NCBI GenBank assembly: GCA_045586185.1
Contig: JAZMZV010000029.1
Coordinates: 1-64,000, forward strand
Length of the DNA: 64,000 bases
Direction: 5' to 3'
Origin: RUG11551 sp045586185
Lineage (GTDB): Bacteria; Planctomycetota; Planctomycetia; Pirellulales; Thermoguttaceae
A program made the translations under genes and the position numbers. Positions 52,482-61,113 of the stretch are shown here, piece by piece. Below the pieces are notes generated by a model, which saw only the letters and a list, made by a program, of their open reading frames with translations, did no database searches and was not told the DNA's origin. Numbering within the stretch: position 1 is the first letter of the stretch; each line of letters opens with the position of its first letter.

Positions 52482-54044
52482 ATGAGTTTATCCGACGAGA
52501 AAATTCTCATACTGGATTTTGGGTCGCAGTACACTCAACTCATTGCGCGTCGGGTGCGCGAGCAGAACGTATATTGCCGGATTGTCCGATACGATATTTC
52601 CGCCCAGCGAATTGCGGAGCTTTCTCCCAAGGGGATTATTCTTTCCGGCGGACCGTCGAGCGTGTATGAAGCCGGGGCGCCGCAATGCGATCCGGACATT
52701 TTCAAGCTCGATTTGCCAATCCTGGGCGTCTGTTACGGAATGCAGCTTATCAGCAAAGCGTTCGGCGGGACGGTCGTTAACGTTTCCACGCGAGAATACG
52801 GTCGCGCTCAGCTGACGGTCAATCCCGCCGCCCAGACGGACGGCGCAGGGCTGTTTGCCGGGTTCCCGTCCAATACTCAAGTCTGGATGAGTCACGGAGA
52901 CAGAGTGGAAAACATTGCTGACAGTTTTGTTACACTGGCGCAAGCCGGGTCGTGCCCCATCGCGGCTGTCAAGCATAAAACGCATCCGATTTACGGGTTG
53001 CAGTTCCATCCGGAAGTAACGCACACGCCGGAGGGTGGGCTGCTGCTGAAGAATTTCCTTCGCACCGTTTGCGGGTGCGCCGGAACGTGGAAGCTGGAAG
53101 ATTTCGCCCGACAGACGATTGAACAGGTTCGACAGCGCGTTGGGGACAAGCGGGCTATTTGCGGTCTTTCCGGCGGGGTCGATTCCGCCGTCGTTGCCGC
53201 GCTGCTGTCCAAAGCCCTGGGCGACAAGCTGACCTGTATTCTGGTTGACAACGGGCTGCTTCGCAAAAACGAGGCGAAACTTGTCATTGACGAGTTTACC
53301 AACCATTTCAAAACGGATTTGCGCGTCATTTACGCTCAAGATCGGTTTCTGGAACGACTCAAGGGCGTAACAGCTCCGCAGGAAAAGCGAAAGATTATCG
53401 GCGCCGAGTTTATTGAATGTTTCAAGGCGGAAGCGAAAACCGTCGAAGGGGCGGAGTTCCTCGCTCAAGGGACGCTCTATCCGGACGTAATCGAATCCGG
53501 CGGCGAACCGGACGGTCCTGCGGCGACAATCAAACTTCATCACAACGTCGGCGGTCTGCCGGCGGAGCTGGGGTTTGAACTGATCGAACCGCTGCGGGAC
53601 TTGTTCAAAGACGAAGTCCGGCGGCTGGGACTGCAGCTCGGTCTGCCGGAAGAAATCGTCTGGCGGCACCCGTTCCCCGGTCCCGGGTTGGCGGTGCGCT
53701 GTCTGGGCGAGGTCGTCAAAGAAAAGCTGGACGTCATTCGCGAAGCCGACGCCATTTTACTTCAGGAAATCCGAAAAGCCAACCTGTACCGCGCCACGTC
53801 ACAGACGTTTGCCGTCCTCCTGCCGGTGCAGTCAGTAGGCGTTATGGGCGACGCCCGAACGTACGAAAACGCGATTGTTATTCGCAGCGTTACATCCGAA
53901 GATTTCATGACCGCCGACTGGAGCCGGCTTCCCTACGACGTCTTGGCGTCCATTTCCACCCGAATTATTAACGAAGTCAAAGGCGTCAACCGCGTCGTCT
54001 ACGACATCAGTTCCAAACCGCCAGCAACAATTGAGTGGGAGTAG
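52482..54044 (+). CDS. guaA: GMP synthase (glutamine-hydrolysing)
   Basis: The 520-aa cytoplasmic enzyme converts XMP to GMP. The N-terminal class I amidotransferase domain has GVCYGMQLIS with the Cys nucleophile and LQFHPEVTH with His and Glu. The ATP pyrophosphatase domain has GLSGGVDSAV. The C-terminal dimerisation domain ends in KPPATIEWE, the conserved family end. Length is typical (525 in E. coli). No ribosome site is seen; the leader consists of heptamer array I. The stop is 2 bp before array J. Confidence 0.97.
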   Translation: MSLSDEKILILDFGSQYTQLIARRVREQNVYCRIVRYDISAQRIAELSPKGIILSGGPSSVYEAGAPQCDPDIFKLDLPILGVCYGMQLISKAFGGTVVNVSTREYGRAQLTVNPAAQTDGAGLFAGFPSNTQVWMSHGDRVENIADSFVTLAQAGSCPIAAVKHKTHPIYGLQFHPEVTHTPEGGLLLKNFLRTVCGCAGTWKLEDFARQTIEQVRQRVGDKRAICGLSGGVDSAVVAALLSKALGDKLTCILVDNGLLRKNEAKLVIDEFTNHFKTDLRVIYAQDRFLERLKGVTAPQEKRKIIGAEFIECFKAEAKTVEGAEFLAQGTLYPDVIESGGEPDGPAATIKLHHNVGGLPAELGFELIEPLRDLFKDEVRRLGLQLGLPEEIVWRHPFPGPGLAVRCLGEVVKEKLDVIREADAILLQEIRKANLYRATSQTFAVLLPVQSVGVMGDARTYENAIVIRSVTSEDFMTADWSRLPYDVLASISTRIINEVKGVNRVVYDISSKPPATIEWE

Positions 54045-54045
54045 A

Positions 54046-54136
54046 GCAATTAGCAATTGTCAATTAGCAATTAACGCAAGCGCCTCACTTAAGTTACTAT
54101 GCACTAAACACTATGCACCAAGCGCTAAGTACTATG
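54046..54136. repeat. Heptamer array J with core
   Basis: GCAATTA, GCAATTG, TCAATTA, GCAATTA, then core ACGCAAGCGCCTCAC (54074-54088). Then ACTATGC, ACTAAAC, ACTATGC, ACCAAGC, GCTAAGT and a last ACTATGG that contains the xseB start codon. Confidence 0.75.
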
Positions 54137-54478
54137 GCTGACAAACAGAACGCAAAAACCTTTGAACAAAACATGACGGAACTGGACAAGATTGTTCAGA
54201 GTCTGGAATCCGGGGCGATTACCCTGGACGAATCGCTTAAACAGTATGAAAAGGGCGTCGCCTTGATACGCGCCTGCCATCAGCAGCTGGACTTCGTCAA
54301 ACGCAAGCTGGAAGTCCTGACCGGCCTGGACGAAAACGGCAACGCGATTACCCAGCCCATGGAAGACGAAGTTCTCGACAACGAGCAGAAAGTCAAAGCG
54401 CGATCCGCCCGCCGCGGCTACAAAAAGACCGACGCTGCCCCCGAGCCGTCCGACGGCGGCGGCTTGTTCGATTCGTAA
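54134..54478 (+). CDS. xseB: Exodeoxyribonuclease VII small subunit
   Basis: The 114-aa protein has the XseB signature FEQNMTELDKIVQSLESGAI and LDESLKQYEKGVALIRACHQ in its first 60 residues. It forms a complex with XseA (not in the window) in single-strand DNA degradation. The C-terminal 40 residues are a charged, disordered extension. The ATG at 54134 is formed by the last heptamer unit of array J; an in-frame ATG at 54113 is also inside the array, so unit number may set the protein N-terminus. Confidence 0.9.
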   Translation: MADKQNAKTFEQNMTELDKIVQSLESGAITLDESLKQYEKGVALIRACHQQLDFVKRKLEVLTGLDENGNAITQPMEDEVLDNEQKVKARSARRGYKKTDAAPEPSDGGGLFDS

Positions 54479-54794
54479 TTGTCGCTCTCAGTTTGTGTGC
54501 AGGTCAACTCGCACACGGATTTTACGGATTAGACGGATTTTCGCCGATTGGTTGTTTTATTCTCTTACTGCTATTTTCTCCCCTTACTAAAGTTTTTTGG
54601 AAAGGGGAGTTTGAGGGGAAGAACCTTTTTTTCAAAAAAGGTTTTCCCCTTATGTCATTTACCTTGAAAAAACTTCCCTAACAGGAAGCCAGCTTGCTGG
54701 CGACCGAAAGTTTTTTCAAGGTTGGCGAGACTCGCCAAATTTTTACCACAAAGAACACATAGAACACAAAGAAAAAATCGAACGCGAAGCGTTC
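54479..54794. other. Intergenic region with three strong hairpins
   Basis: Hairpins: 54615-54649 (GGGGAA-type stem continuing into AACCTTTTTT / AAAAAAGGTT); 54661-54722 (15-bp perfect outer arms ACCTTGAAAAAACTT with inner GCCAGC / GCTGGC); 54722-54738 (TTGGCGAG / CTCGCCAA). No gene. The first may serve as xseB terminator. Confidence 0.55.
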
Positions 54795-55022
54795 ACTCTA
54801 ACCCCGAATGGGGTTACATTTCTATAACCGGCGGTTTTCAACCTCCGGAGGAAAGACGACAACAAAACAAACAATCGACAAATACCCTTTTCTTTCCCTC
54901 CCTCACGCCAGGCGTGAGGGAGGGAAAGAAAAGGACTGACTCGATTAGGGAGGCAGGGTAGGCTGTTGCTGCCCGTAGACTAAAGTCGACGGTTATAGAA
55001 ATGGCGTCCTTTCGGACGCGAT
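54795..55022 (-). repeat. About 230-bp multi-hairpin element, copy 2
   Basis: Opposite orientation to 51538-51765. The 24-bp stem (54886-54909 with 54911-54934) has one pair changed from T-A to C-G relative to copy 1, a compensatory change. The GCGTCC / GGACGC and ACCCC / GGGGT hairpins keep their stems with different loops. Confidence 0.75.
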
Positions 55023-55166
55023 GAACGTTCCTGCTTTTCACGTTAAATCCGCCCCGCTCCCCCCCTCCTCCGCTGCTCCGCGGCTCCGCGTGAGTTTTTT
55101 TCAGGGAGCTTACGCACCCCGGCTCGCCAACCGCCTTTCATTTTTTTCTCATTCTCTCCGCCTCGC
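55023..55166. other. Remaining non-coding repeat sequence before GH172
   Basis: Contains CTGCTCCGCGGCTCCGCGTG, similar to 51985-52004, and CCGCCTTTCATTTTTTTCTC. No gene seen. Confidence 0.4.
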
Positions 55167-55195
55167 TTGTAAAAAGAAATAATTTATGTTATAAT
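55167..55195 (+). promoter_or_regulatory. Promoter of the GH172 gene
   Basis: TTGTAA (55167-55172), 17 bp, TATAAT (55190-55195). The ATG is at 55263. Confidence 0.6.
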
Positions 55196-55262
55196 TAGGT
55201 CAATAATCCAGTTGTTCGCAATTCAACAACTACTTAGTCCACCTAACCCCCTAAACTCTCCC

Positions 55263-57266
55263 ATGAAACACTCAATCTCCCTTTTGACGTCGGTTGCCGC
55301 ATTGTTGCTATCGTGGACTTCTTTCGCGGTCGCGGAAAGCGCTGTTGTAACGTTTGAAGATCTCGTTAAACAGACTGCGGCGAAGTCGGTTTTGTGCGAG
55401 TACCCGGTTCCGGCGTATACGTGCAAGCAAGCCAGCAGTTACGACCGCGGATCAGTCGCTCCTAACAAACCCAACTGGTTTGCGAACAACGATTCCAAAA
55501 ATTTCGTTCGCGTTGAACGAAACGCAAATGCCGACAATCGGGAAGAATGGGTCTTGATGGATGCTGAAGGTCCCGGCGCGATTGTCCGATTCTGGATTCC
55601 CGGTACAAACGGACATCGATACACATGCAAGGTGTACGTCTATATTGACGGGGCGGCTGAGCCGACAATATCCGACGCTTTCGACGACGTTATCGGCGGA
55701 AACGCTTTGGTTGACGGCGAGTTCTCTCAAATTACCGCCACCGGACGAAACCTGTATCTGCCCATTCCGTACGCGAAGTCAATCAAAGTAACAGTTGACA
55801 AAGTTCCGGAACAGCCGTTTTTGTATTATCAAATCAATTATCGAACGTATGAAAAATCGACTCAGGTTGAGTCGTTTTCCATGGAGAAGCTCAACAGCGC
55901 GAAGGCGTTAATCGAAAAGACGCAATCGGAGTTCTATAAGCATGAGAATAAATTTTCTCCTGAACTTCCCAGAGGCTGTTACAGAATCGACGCGTTTCAA
56001 GTTCGCGTTGAATCGAAAGACATTGTCAGCGCATTGCGAAACACCGTTGTTAAAATGACGTTCGACGGAGAGCAAACCGTTTGGGCGCCGCTGGGCGACT
56101 TCTTCGGTTCCGGCGTTGGCGTCAATCCGTATAAAACGATTTATACAACCGTTGAAGGCTCCAACGACAAAAACATTGCGGAAATGGTTTGCTACTGGCC
56201 CATGCCGTATCGCGAAAAAGCAATCGTGGAATTTGAAACGCTTGCCGGTTCCAAGCCAGATATTCGCGCCAGTTTCTCCGTTTCCGAATACGTTTGGAAA
56301 GACAACTCCATGTACTTCCACGCAGACTGGCGGCAGGAACGCGGGATTCAAACCGTCGGCGGAAACGGGACAAAAGACTGGAACTACAATAACATTTCCG
56401 GCAAGGGCGTTTTCGTCGGGGATTGCCTGTCGCTGGTCAATCGGGTCAACGACTGGTGGGGCGAAGGGGACGAGCATATTTACGTCGACGGCGAAACATT
56501 CCCCTCTCATTTCGGAACGGGTACGGAAGACTATTACGGATACTCCTGGGGAACGTCGGCTTATTTCCAGGGACCGTGGCGCGCTCAGCCGCGAGCGGAA
56601 GGTCCCGCCAACTTCGGCAACATAACAAATTTGCGGTTCCGTTCTCTGGACGCGATTCCGTTTACCACGTCCTTTAAGTTCGACATCGAAATTTGGCATT
56701 GGAAATCGACGACCGTCGACTATGCTGTTACAACTTTCTGGTACGGCGCGCCGGGAGCGAAGTCGTTTTCCCTCCCCGATCTGAAAACCCGCATGGAAGA
56801 AGCCGCCGCGCCGGTTGAGTACAAAACCCGCGTTCGTCTGGATTTTAACTCTTTTAGCCTCGTCAATCAGCCCACAGGCGGAAACGCTGTCGTTCAAAAC
56901 ATGGAGGTTTTCCCGCTGGGCAAATGGAAGAATGACAAGCAGCTTTGGTGGTCGAAAAACAAGCCCGGCGACCAGATTGATCTGGAATACGACCTCAAAC
57001 AGGAAAACGCTTCGACGCTTGTACTCGGTCTGACGCAGGCGGTTGACTATGCGGTTGTCGAGTTCTTCTGGGACGGCAAGAAAATCGGCGGATTCTACGA
57101 TTTATACGTCCCCCGCGAACAGGGCGTCCGCCATCAGTTTGTTGAAATCCCGCTGGAAAAAGACCAGACAACCGTCGGTAAACATACGATTACCGTCCGC
57201 ATCGTCGGCAAGACGCGAGATTCGCTCGATACGATGTTCGGCATCGACGAGATTCAAACCAAATAG
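55263..57266 (+). CDS. Secreted DUF2961 / GH172 family protein
   Basis: The 667-aa protein begins with a Sec signal (HSISLLTSVAALLLSWTSFAVA). The catalytic DUF2961 part shows GPGAIVRFWIPG near residue 100 and the family hallmark FGTGTEDYYGYSWGT near 420, followed by a beta-rich C-terminal domain. DUF2961 enzymes were later classed as GH172 (difructose dianhydride and arabinofuranosyl/fructofuranosyl hydrolases), so a glycan substrate with furanosyl residues is likely. It probably acts outside the cytoplasm. The upstream frame start (55212) lacks a signal context. Confidence 0.85.
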   Translation: MKHSISLLTSVAALLLSWTSFAVAESAVVTFEDLVKQTAAKSVLCEYPVPAYTCKQASSYDRGSVAPNKPNWFANNDSKNFVRVERNANADNREEWVLMDAEGPGAIVRFWIPGTNGHRYTCKVYVYIDGAAEPTISDAFDDVIGGNALVDGEFSQITATGRNLYLPIPYAKSIKVTVDKVPEQPFLYYQINYRTYEKSTQVESFSMEKLNSAKALIEKTQSEFYKHENKFSPELPRGCYRIDAFQVRVESKDIVSALRNTVVKMTFDGEQTVWAPLGDFFGSGVGVNPYKTIYTTVEGSNDKNIAEMVCYWPMPYREKAIVEFETLAGSKPDIRASFSVSEYVWKDNSMYFHADWRQERGIQTVGGNGTKDWNYNNISGKGVFVGDCLSLVNRVNDWWGEGDEHIYVDGETFPSHFGTGTEDYYGYSWGTSAYFQGPWRAQPRAEGPANFGNITNLRFRSLDAIPFTTSFKFDIEIWHWKSTTVDYAVTTFWYGAPGAKSFSLPDLKTRMEEAAAPVEYKTRVRLDFNSFSLVNQPTGGNAVVQNMEVFPLGKWKNDKQLWWSKNKPGDQIDLEYDLKQENASTLVLGLTQAVDYAVVEFFWDGKKIGGFYDLYVPREQGVRHQFVEIPLEKDQTTVGKHTITVRIVGKTRDSLDTMFGIDEIQTK

Positions 57267-57298
57267 ACTGTCCGCTTTCGTTTGGCGAGTTGTCTTTT

Positions 57299-57326
57299 CT
57301 CGCAACTCGCCACTCGCCACTCGCAA
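57299..57326. repeat. Heptamer array K (four units)
   Basis: CTCGCAA, CTCGCCA, CTCGCCA, CTCGCAA, 33 bp after the GH172 stop. The same CTCGCAA unit occurs in array L inside ispA. Confidence 0.7.
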
Positions 57327-57369
57327 CTTCTTTTAGAGAAAAAACTTAAAATCTTTTTACCCCCGTCTC

Positions 57370-57397
57370 TGGTAAAAAATCTATTCTATAGTATAAT
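57370..57397 (+). promoter_or_regulatory. Promoter of ispA-dxs
   Basis: TGGTAA (57370-57375), 16 bp, TATAAT (57392-57397). It shares TCTGGTAAAAAAT with the guaA promoter. Confidence 0.5.
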
Positions 57398-57507
57398 GAA
57401 AAGGGAATTTTGGAAAAGTGGAGAATTCTCCGCTGCGGCTCAACAAGCCTGTTCCAGATTCCCTACCCTCAAATATTGAATTTAAAACAGAGATTCAAAC
57501 TATAGAT

Positions 57508-58453
57508 ATGTCCCAAAACTCAGCGCTAAGCGATTTTTTCAAGACGAGCGTCGAACAGGTCAATTCGCAGCTTCGAGATTATCTCAAGCTGGACGAACGC
57601 TGTCCGGACTTGCTCCGTCAGGCGATGGACTATTCCCTTCTCGCCCCCGGCAAACGCATTCGCCCGATGTTAGCTCTTTTGGCTTGTCAGGCGTGCGGCG
57701 GCGAGATGACCAAAGCTCTGCCCGGCGCATGCGCTGTCGAGATGATCCACGCCTATTCGTTGATTCACGACGATTTGCCTGCCATGGACGACGACGATTT
57801 GCGCCGCGGACGTCCAACGTGTCACAAGCAGTTCGACGAAGCCACCGCCATTCTCGCCGCTGACGCCTTGCAGGCTCTGGCGTTTGAGGTCTTGGCAAAA
57901 GACGTTCACCCGGCAGACGCTGCAATTCAGTGCGTTTCCGCTCTGGCGGACGCGGCTGGCGCCTGCGGCATGGTTGCCGGTCAGACGCTGGACATTCAAG
58001 GCGAAAAAGAGAATCAGACGAGCGAAGCGAGTTCCTCATCTCGCAACTCGCAACTCACAAACTGACGCGGAATCGCTATTGATCTTAGAAAACATTCATC
58101 GCCTTAAAACCGGGGCGATGATTCGCGTTTCGCTGATTATTGGCGCGACCATCGCAAACGCGTCGGCGGAGCAGATTGAAAGTCTCAAAGCTTACGGCGA
58201 CGCCCTTGGGCTGCTGTTCCAGGTTACAGACGATTTACTCGACGTTACCGCGACAGACGAGCAGATGGGAAAGCGCACTCATAAAGACAGCGCCAAAGGG
58301 AAAATGACGTATCCGGGGCTTTTGGGCGTTGAGGCGTCACAGGCGTACGCGGCGGAACTGACTCAAAAGGCGAAAGACGCGCTGAGTTCTTTCGGTCAGG
58401 ACGCGGAAGCGTTGCGGGACTTGGCAGACTACGTTTTGGAAAGGGATCATTAA
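57508..58453 (+). pseudogene. ispA: Polyprenyl diphosphate synthase, frame broken by heptamer insert
   Basis: The family makes farnesyl or geranylgeranyl diphosphate from IPP and DMAPP. The first part (57508-58065) holds LAPGKRIRPMLALLACQ, the Asp-rich IHDDLPAMDDDDLRRGRPT, and GMVAGQTLDI. The second part, in the +1 frame, holds ENIHRLKTGAMIR and the second Asp motif FQVTDDLLDVTATDEQ. The frames are separated by a 49-bp insert at 58021-58069 made of seven heptamers. Deleting one heptamer (or the whole insert) yields one continuous protein. The start is ATG 57508 (MSQNSALSD). It may be phase-variable, split or dead. Confidence 0.8.
58021..58069. repeat. Heptamer array L inside ispA (49 bp)
   Basis: Exactly seven 7-bp steps: AGCGAAG, CGAGTTC, CTCATCT, CGCAACT, CGCAACT, CACAAAC, TGACGCG. 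It includes the CTCGCAA unit seen in arrays B, F and K and the TGACGC part of the core. Removing these 49 bp gives in-frame CAG-ACG-GAA-TCG and a family-typical spacing to the KTG motif. Confidence 0.8.
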
Positions 58454-60385
58454 TTGACAAGTCAAAATAATCCTCTGCCGAACGTCAGCCTTGCCGATAT
58501 TAAATCGCCCGAAGATTTAAAAGGGTTGTCCATCGCTCAGTTGGAATCGCTGGCGCAGCAGATACGTGACGAATTGTGCCGGCTTATAGAAACCCGCAGC
58601 GTCCATTTCGCTTCCAATATGGGCGTCGTCGAACTGACGCTGGCTCTGCATACGGTTTTTGACTTCACCAAAGACCGGCTCGTTTGGGACGTCGGGCATC
58701 AAACGTATCCGCATAAAATGGTAACCGGTCGTTTTGACAAGATGTCCGGCATTCGCACCAAAGGGGGATTGATGGGATACCCGAATCCGGAAGAAAGCCC
58801 CTTTGATCTGTTTATGACGGGGCACGCCGGTGTGAGCGTTTCTACCGCGCTGGGCTTGTTCCTGGGCGACGAACTGATGCGTCCGGAAGAAGGGCGAAAA
58901 GCGGTTGCCGTCGTCGGCGACGGCGCGGCTGCCTGCGGCGTTATCTTTGAAGCGCTCAACAACGCCTCCGGTCTGAACAAAAACATTATCGTCATTCTCA
59001 ACGATAACGAGATGTCAATCTGCCCTCGCGTTGGCGGTTTGGCTCGTTATCTTGACGGACTTCGCACCAACTCCGTTTACAAGGGCGTTAAAAATAAGGT
59101 CAAAACGGCTGTAACAAAACTGCCGGTTATCGGAAAGCCTCTTCATCGCGGTCTGCACAATTTGAAAAACGCAGTTAAAAAAGGACTTGTCGGCGGCGCG
59201 CTGTTTGAAGAACTCGGATTTCATTACATTGGCCCCGTCAACGGACACGACATTCGCGACCTGCAGGTTGCGCTCAATCAGGCAAAGCGTCACGATCAGC
59301 CAGTTCTGCTGCATATCTTTACGCAAAAGGGACACGGATTCCACCCGGCGGAAGAAGACCCGGCGAGATTTCACGCTCCGCCCAAAGTCGTTTACGACGA
59401 CAACGGCAAAATGACGTTAACGAAGTCACAGCAGGTTTCCTATACAAACGTTGCAGCGGCGCAATTGTATCAGCAAATGCTCATGGACAAGCGTATTTGC
59501 GTCATTTGCGCGGCGATGGCTCAAGGGAACGGCTTGGAAAAGATTCGCGAGGATTTTCCTGACCGGTTCTTTGACGTCGGCATTTGCGAATCCCACGCGG
59601 TCGCGATGGCGGCGGGTATGGCAAAAGCCGGCTTGCGCCCGGTCGTTGATATTTACTCGACGTTTATGCAGCGGGCATACGACCAGATTTTCCATGAGAT
59701 TTCATTGCAAAACCTGCCCGTTGTATTGATGATGGACAGAGCGGGTCTTGTCGGCGCGGACGGTCCCACTCATCACGGGTCGTTCGACATGGCGTACATT
59801 CGCCATCTGCCCAACATGACGCTTTGCGCTCCCGGCTGCGCGGAAGACCTGCAGGAGATGATTCCCTGGGCGATCAACTTCAACGGTCCCGTTTCAATCC
59901 GCTATCCCAAAGACGGCGTAGCGCACGTTTCTTCAAACAATCCTGTTCCCATTCAGCCAGGCGTTGCGGAATTTATCAATCACAATGCAGACGACAAACT
60001 CGACGGCTTGGTAATCGTCTGCGGCGGCGTGTTGGGAAAAGCGATCGAAGCTGTTACAAATTACGAGAACAAAATGGCGCAGTCCGGGAACCCCAAACAG
60101 ATCGGGCTGGTCAACGCCCGCTGGATTAAACCGCTGGACGAACGCATTGCTCAATGGATTCAAAACGCCTCTTGGACGCTTACTATCGAAGACGGCTGCC
60201 GTCAGGGCGGGTTTGGTTCTGCCGTTTTGGAAATGTTGTCTGACAAAGAAATTTTTAATTGCCGCGTCAAACGCCTGGGCGTAGAAGATCATTACGTTTC
60301 TCACGCTACGCGCTGCGAACAGCTGGCGGAAGAAGGACTCGACGCCGTCGGAATTGAAAAAGCAATTGAAGAAATGAACTCTTAA
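58454..60385 (+). CDS. dxs: 1-deoxy-D-xylulose-5-phosphate synthase
   Basis: The 643-aa thiamine-diphosphate enzyme starts the MEP pathway (pyruvate + glyceraldehyde-3-phosphate). N-terminal features: DVGHQTYPHKMVTGR, MTGHAGVSVSTALG (normally GHSSTSISAALG), and VVGDGAAACGVIFEALNNA (TPP motif). Central: CESHAVAMAAGMA and DRAGLVGADGPTHHGSFD. C-terminal transketolase domain. TTG start right after the ispA stop (58453), so it is co-transcribed with ispA. Both are isoprenoid genes, so an ispA frameshift would affect only the downstream prenyl step. Confidence 0.95.
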   Translation: MTSQNNPLPNVSLADIKSPEDLKGLSIAQLESLAQQIRDELCRLIETRSVHFASNMGVVELTLALHTVFDFTKDRLVWDVGHQTYPHKMVTGRFDKMSGIRTKGGLMGYPNPEESPFDLFMTGHAGVSVSTALGLFLGDELMRPEEGRKAVAVVGDGAAACGVIFEALNNASGLNKNIIVILNDNEMSICPRVGGLARYLDGLRTNSVYKGVKNKVKTAVTKLPVIGKPLHRGLHNLKNAVKKGLVGGALFEELGFHYIGPVNGHDIRDLQVALNQAKRHDQPVLLHIFTQKGHGFHPAEEDPARFHAPPKVVYDDNGKMTLTKSQQVSYTNVAAAQLYQQMLMDKRICVICAAMAQGNGLEKIREDFPDRFFDVGICESHAVAMAAGMAKAGLRPVVDIYSTFMQRAYDQIFHEISLQNLPVVLMMDRAGLVGADGPTHHGSFDMAYIRHLPNMTLCAPGCAEDLQEMIPWAINFNGPVSIRYPKDGVAHVSSNNPVPIQPGVAEFINHNADDKLDGLVIVCGGVLGKAIEAVTNYENKMAQSGNPKQIGLVNARWIKPLDERIAQWIQNASWTLTIEDGCRQGGFGSAVLEMLSDKEIFNCRVKRLGVEDHYVSHATRCEQLAEEGLDAVGIEKAIEEMNS

Positions 60386-60480
60386 CAATAGTCTTCGTTC
60401 ATAAAAATAGCGTCTGGTAATTAGACGAAACGATTTGCATCTCAAATACCAAGCGCTATAGAGTATGATTCTTAATCTAA

Positions 60481-60900
60481 CTAAGCTTCGTTTTGTCCCA
60501 GCAGACGATTTACGCTGTCCAGAAGTCTGTCCATGGCAAACGGCTTGCGAATGTAATCGTCAACGCCGAGGGTTTCCGCATACGATTTATGGCGATTGCC
60601 TTCGTTGGCGGTTACCATAATAATTCGAATCGGAACGCGGCGAGTTCGACGAAGCTTTTCCAAAACGAGAAAGCCGCTTCGCTTGGGCATCATCATGTCG
60701 AGAATAATCAGATCGGGATTCTCTCTTTCCGCCAAAGCCAAACCCTGATTTCCATCTCGAGCGTAAAAAACCGTATAACCTTCAGACTGCAGCGCGATCT
60801 TAACGGACTCGATAATCTCCGGGTCGTCATCAACAATTAAAATCGTTTTGTTGTTTAGTTCTGGACTTTGTTCCAATTCGTTTTCAGGAATATTGCTCAT
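60481..60900 (-). CDS. Single-domain response regulator
   Basis: The 139-aa CheY-like receiver has an acidic pocket Asp-Asp in VDDDPEI, the phosphoacceptor Asp in LIILDMMMPKRSG, Thr in MVTANEGN, and Lys in YIRKPFAMDRLL. The last 20 residues lack an output domain, so it probably acts by protein contact. The N-terminal 15 residues are polar (SNIPENELEQSPELNNK). No histidine kinase is nearby, so the partner is unknown. Confidence 0.88.
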   Translation of the reverse strand: MSNIPENELEQSPELNNKTILIVDDDPEIIESVKIALQSEGYTVFYARDGNQGLALAERENPDLIILDMMMPKRSGFLVLEKLRRTRRVPIRIIMVTANEGNRHKSYAETLGVDDYIRKPFAMDRLLDSVNRLLGQNEA

Positions 60901-60998
60901 AATTCAAACTTGATCTGGGATTAGATAAAGCGTAAATCGAATTTAGGGGACGGAAATCCCTGTTTCCTTAATTACTATTTAACAACAAATTGTAAAAA

Positions 60999-61030
60999 AG
61001 ACAAGCCCCCCCAAAAAGGAGGTCTTGTCT
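60999..61030 (-). terminator. Terminator of the cyclophilin gene
   Basis: On the minus strand AGACAAG and CTTGTCT pair with a G-rich inner stem, followed by TTTTTTA. It lies about 85 bp after the cyclophilin stop. Confidence 0.6.
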
Positions 61031-61113
61031 AAAATAGAATACAAAAGTTTACTGTTGGAAACTTGAACGCCCCGCAATAAGAGGCTATGCGAAGCGTTTA
61101 AGCCCTCATTTTA

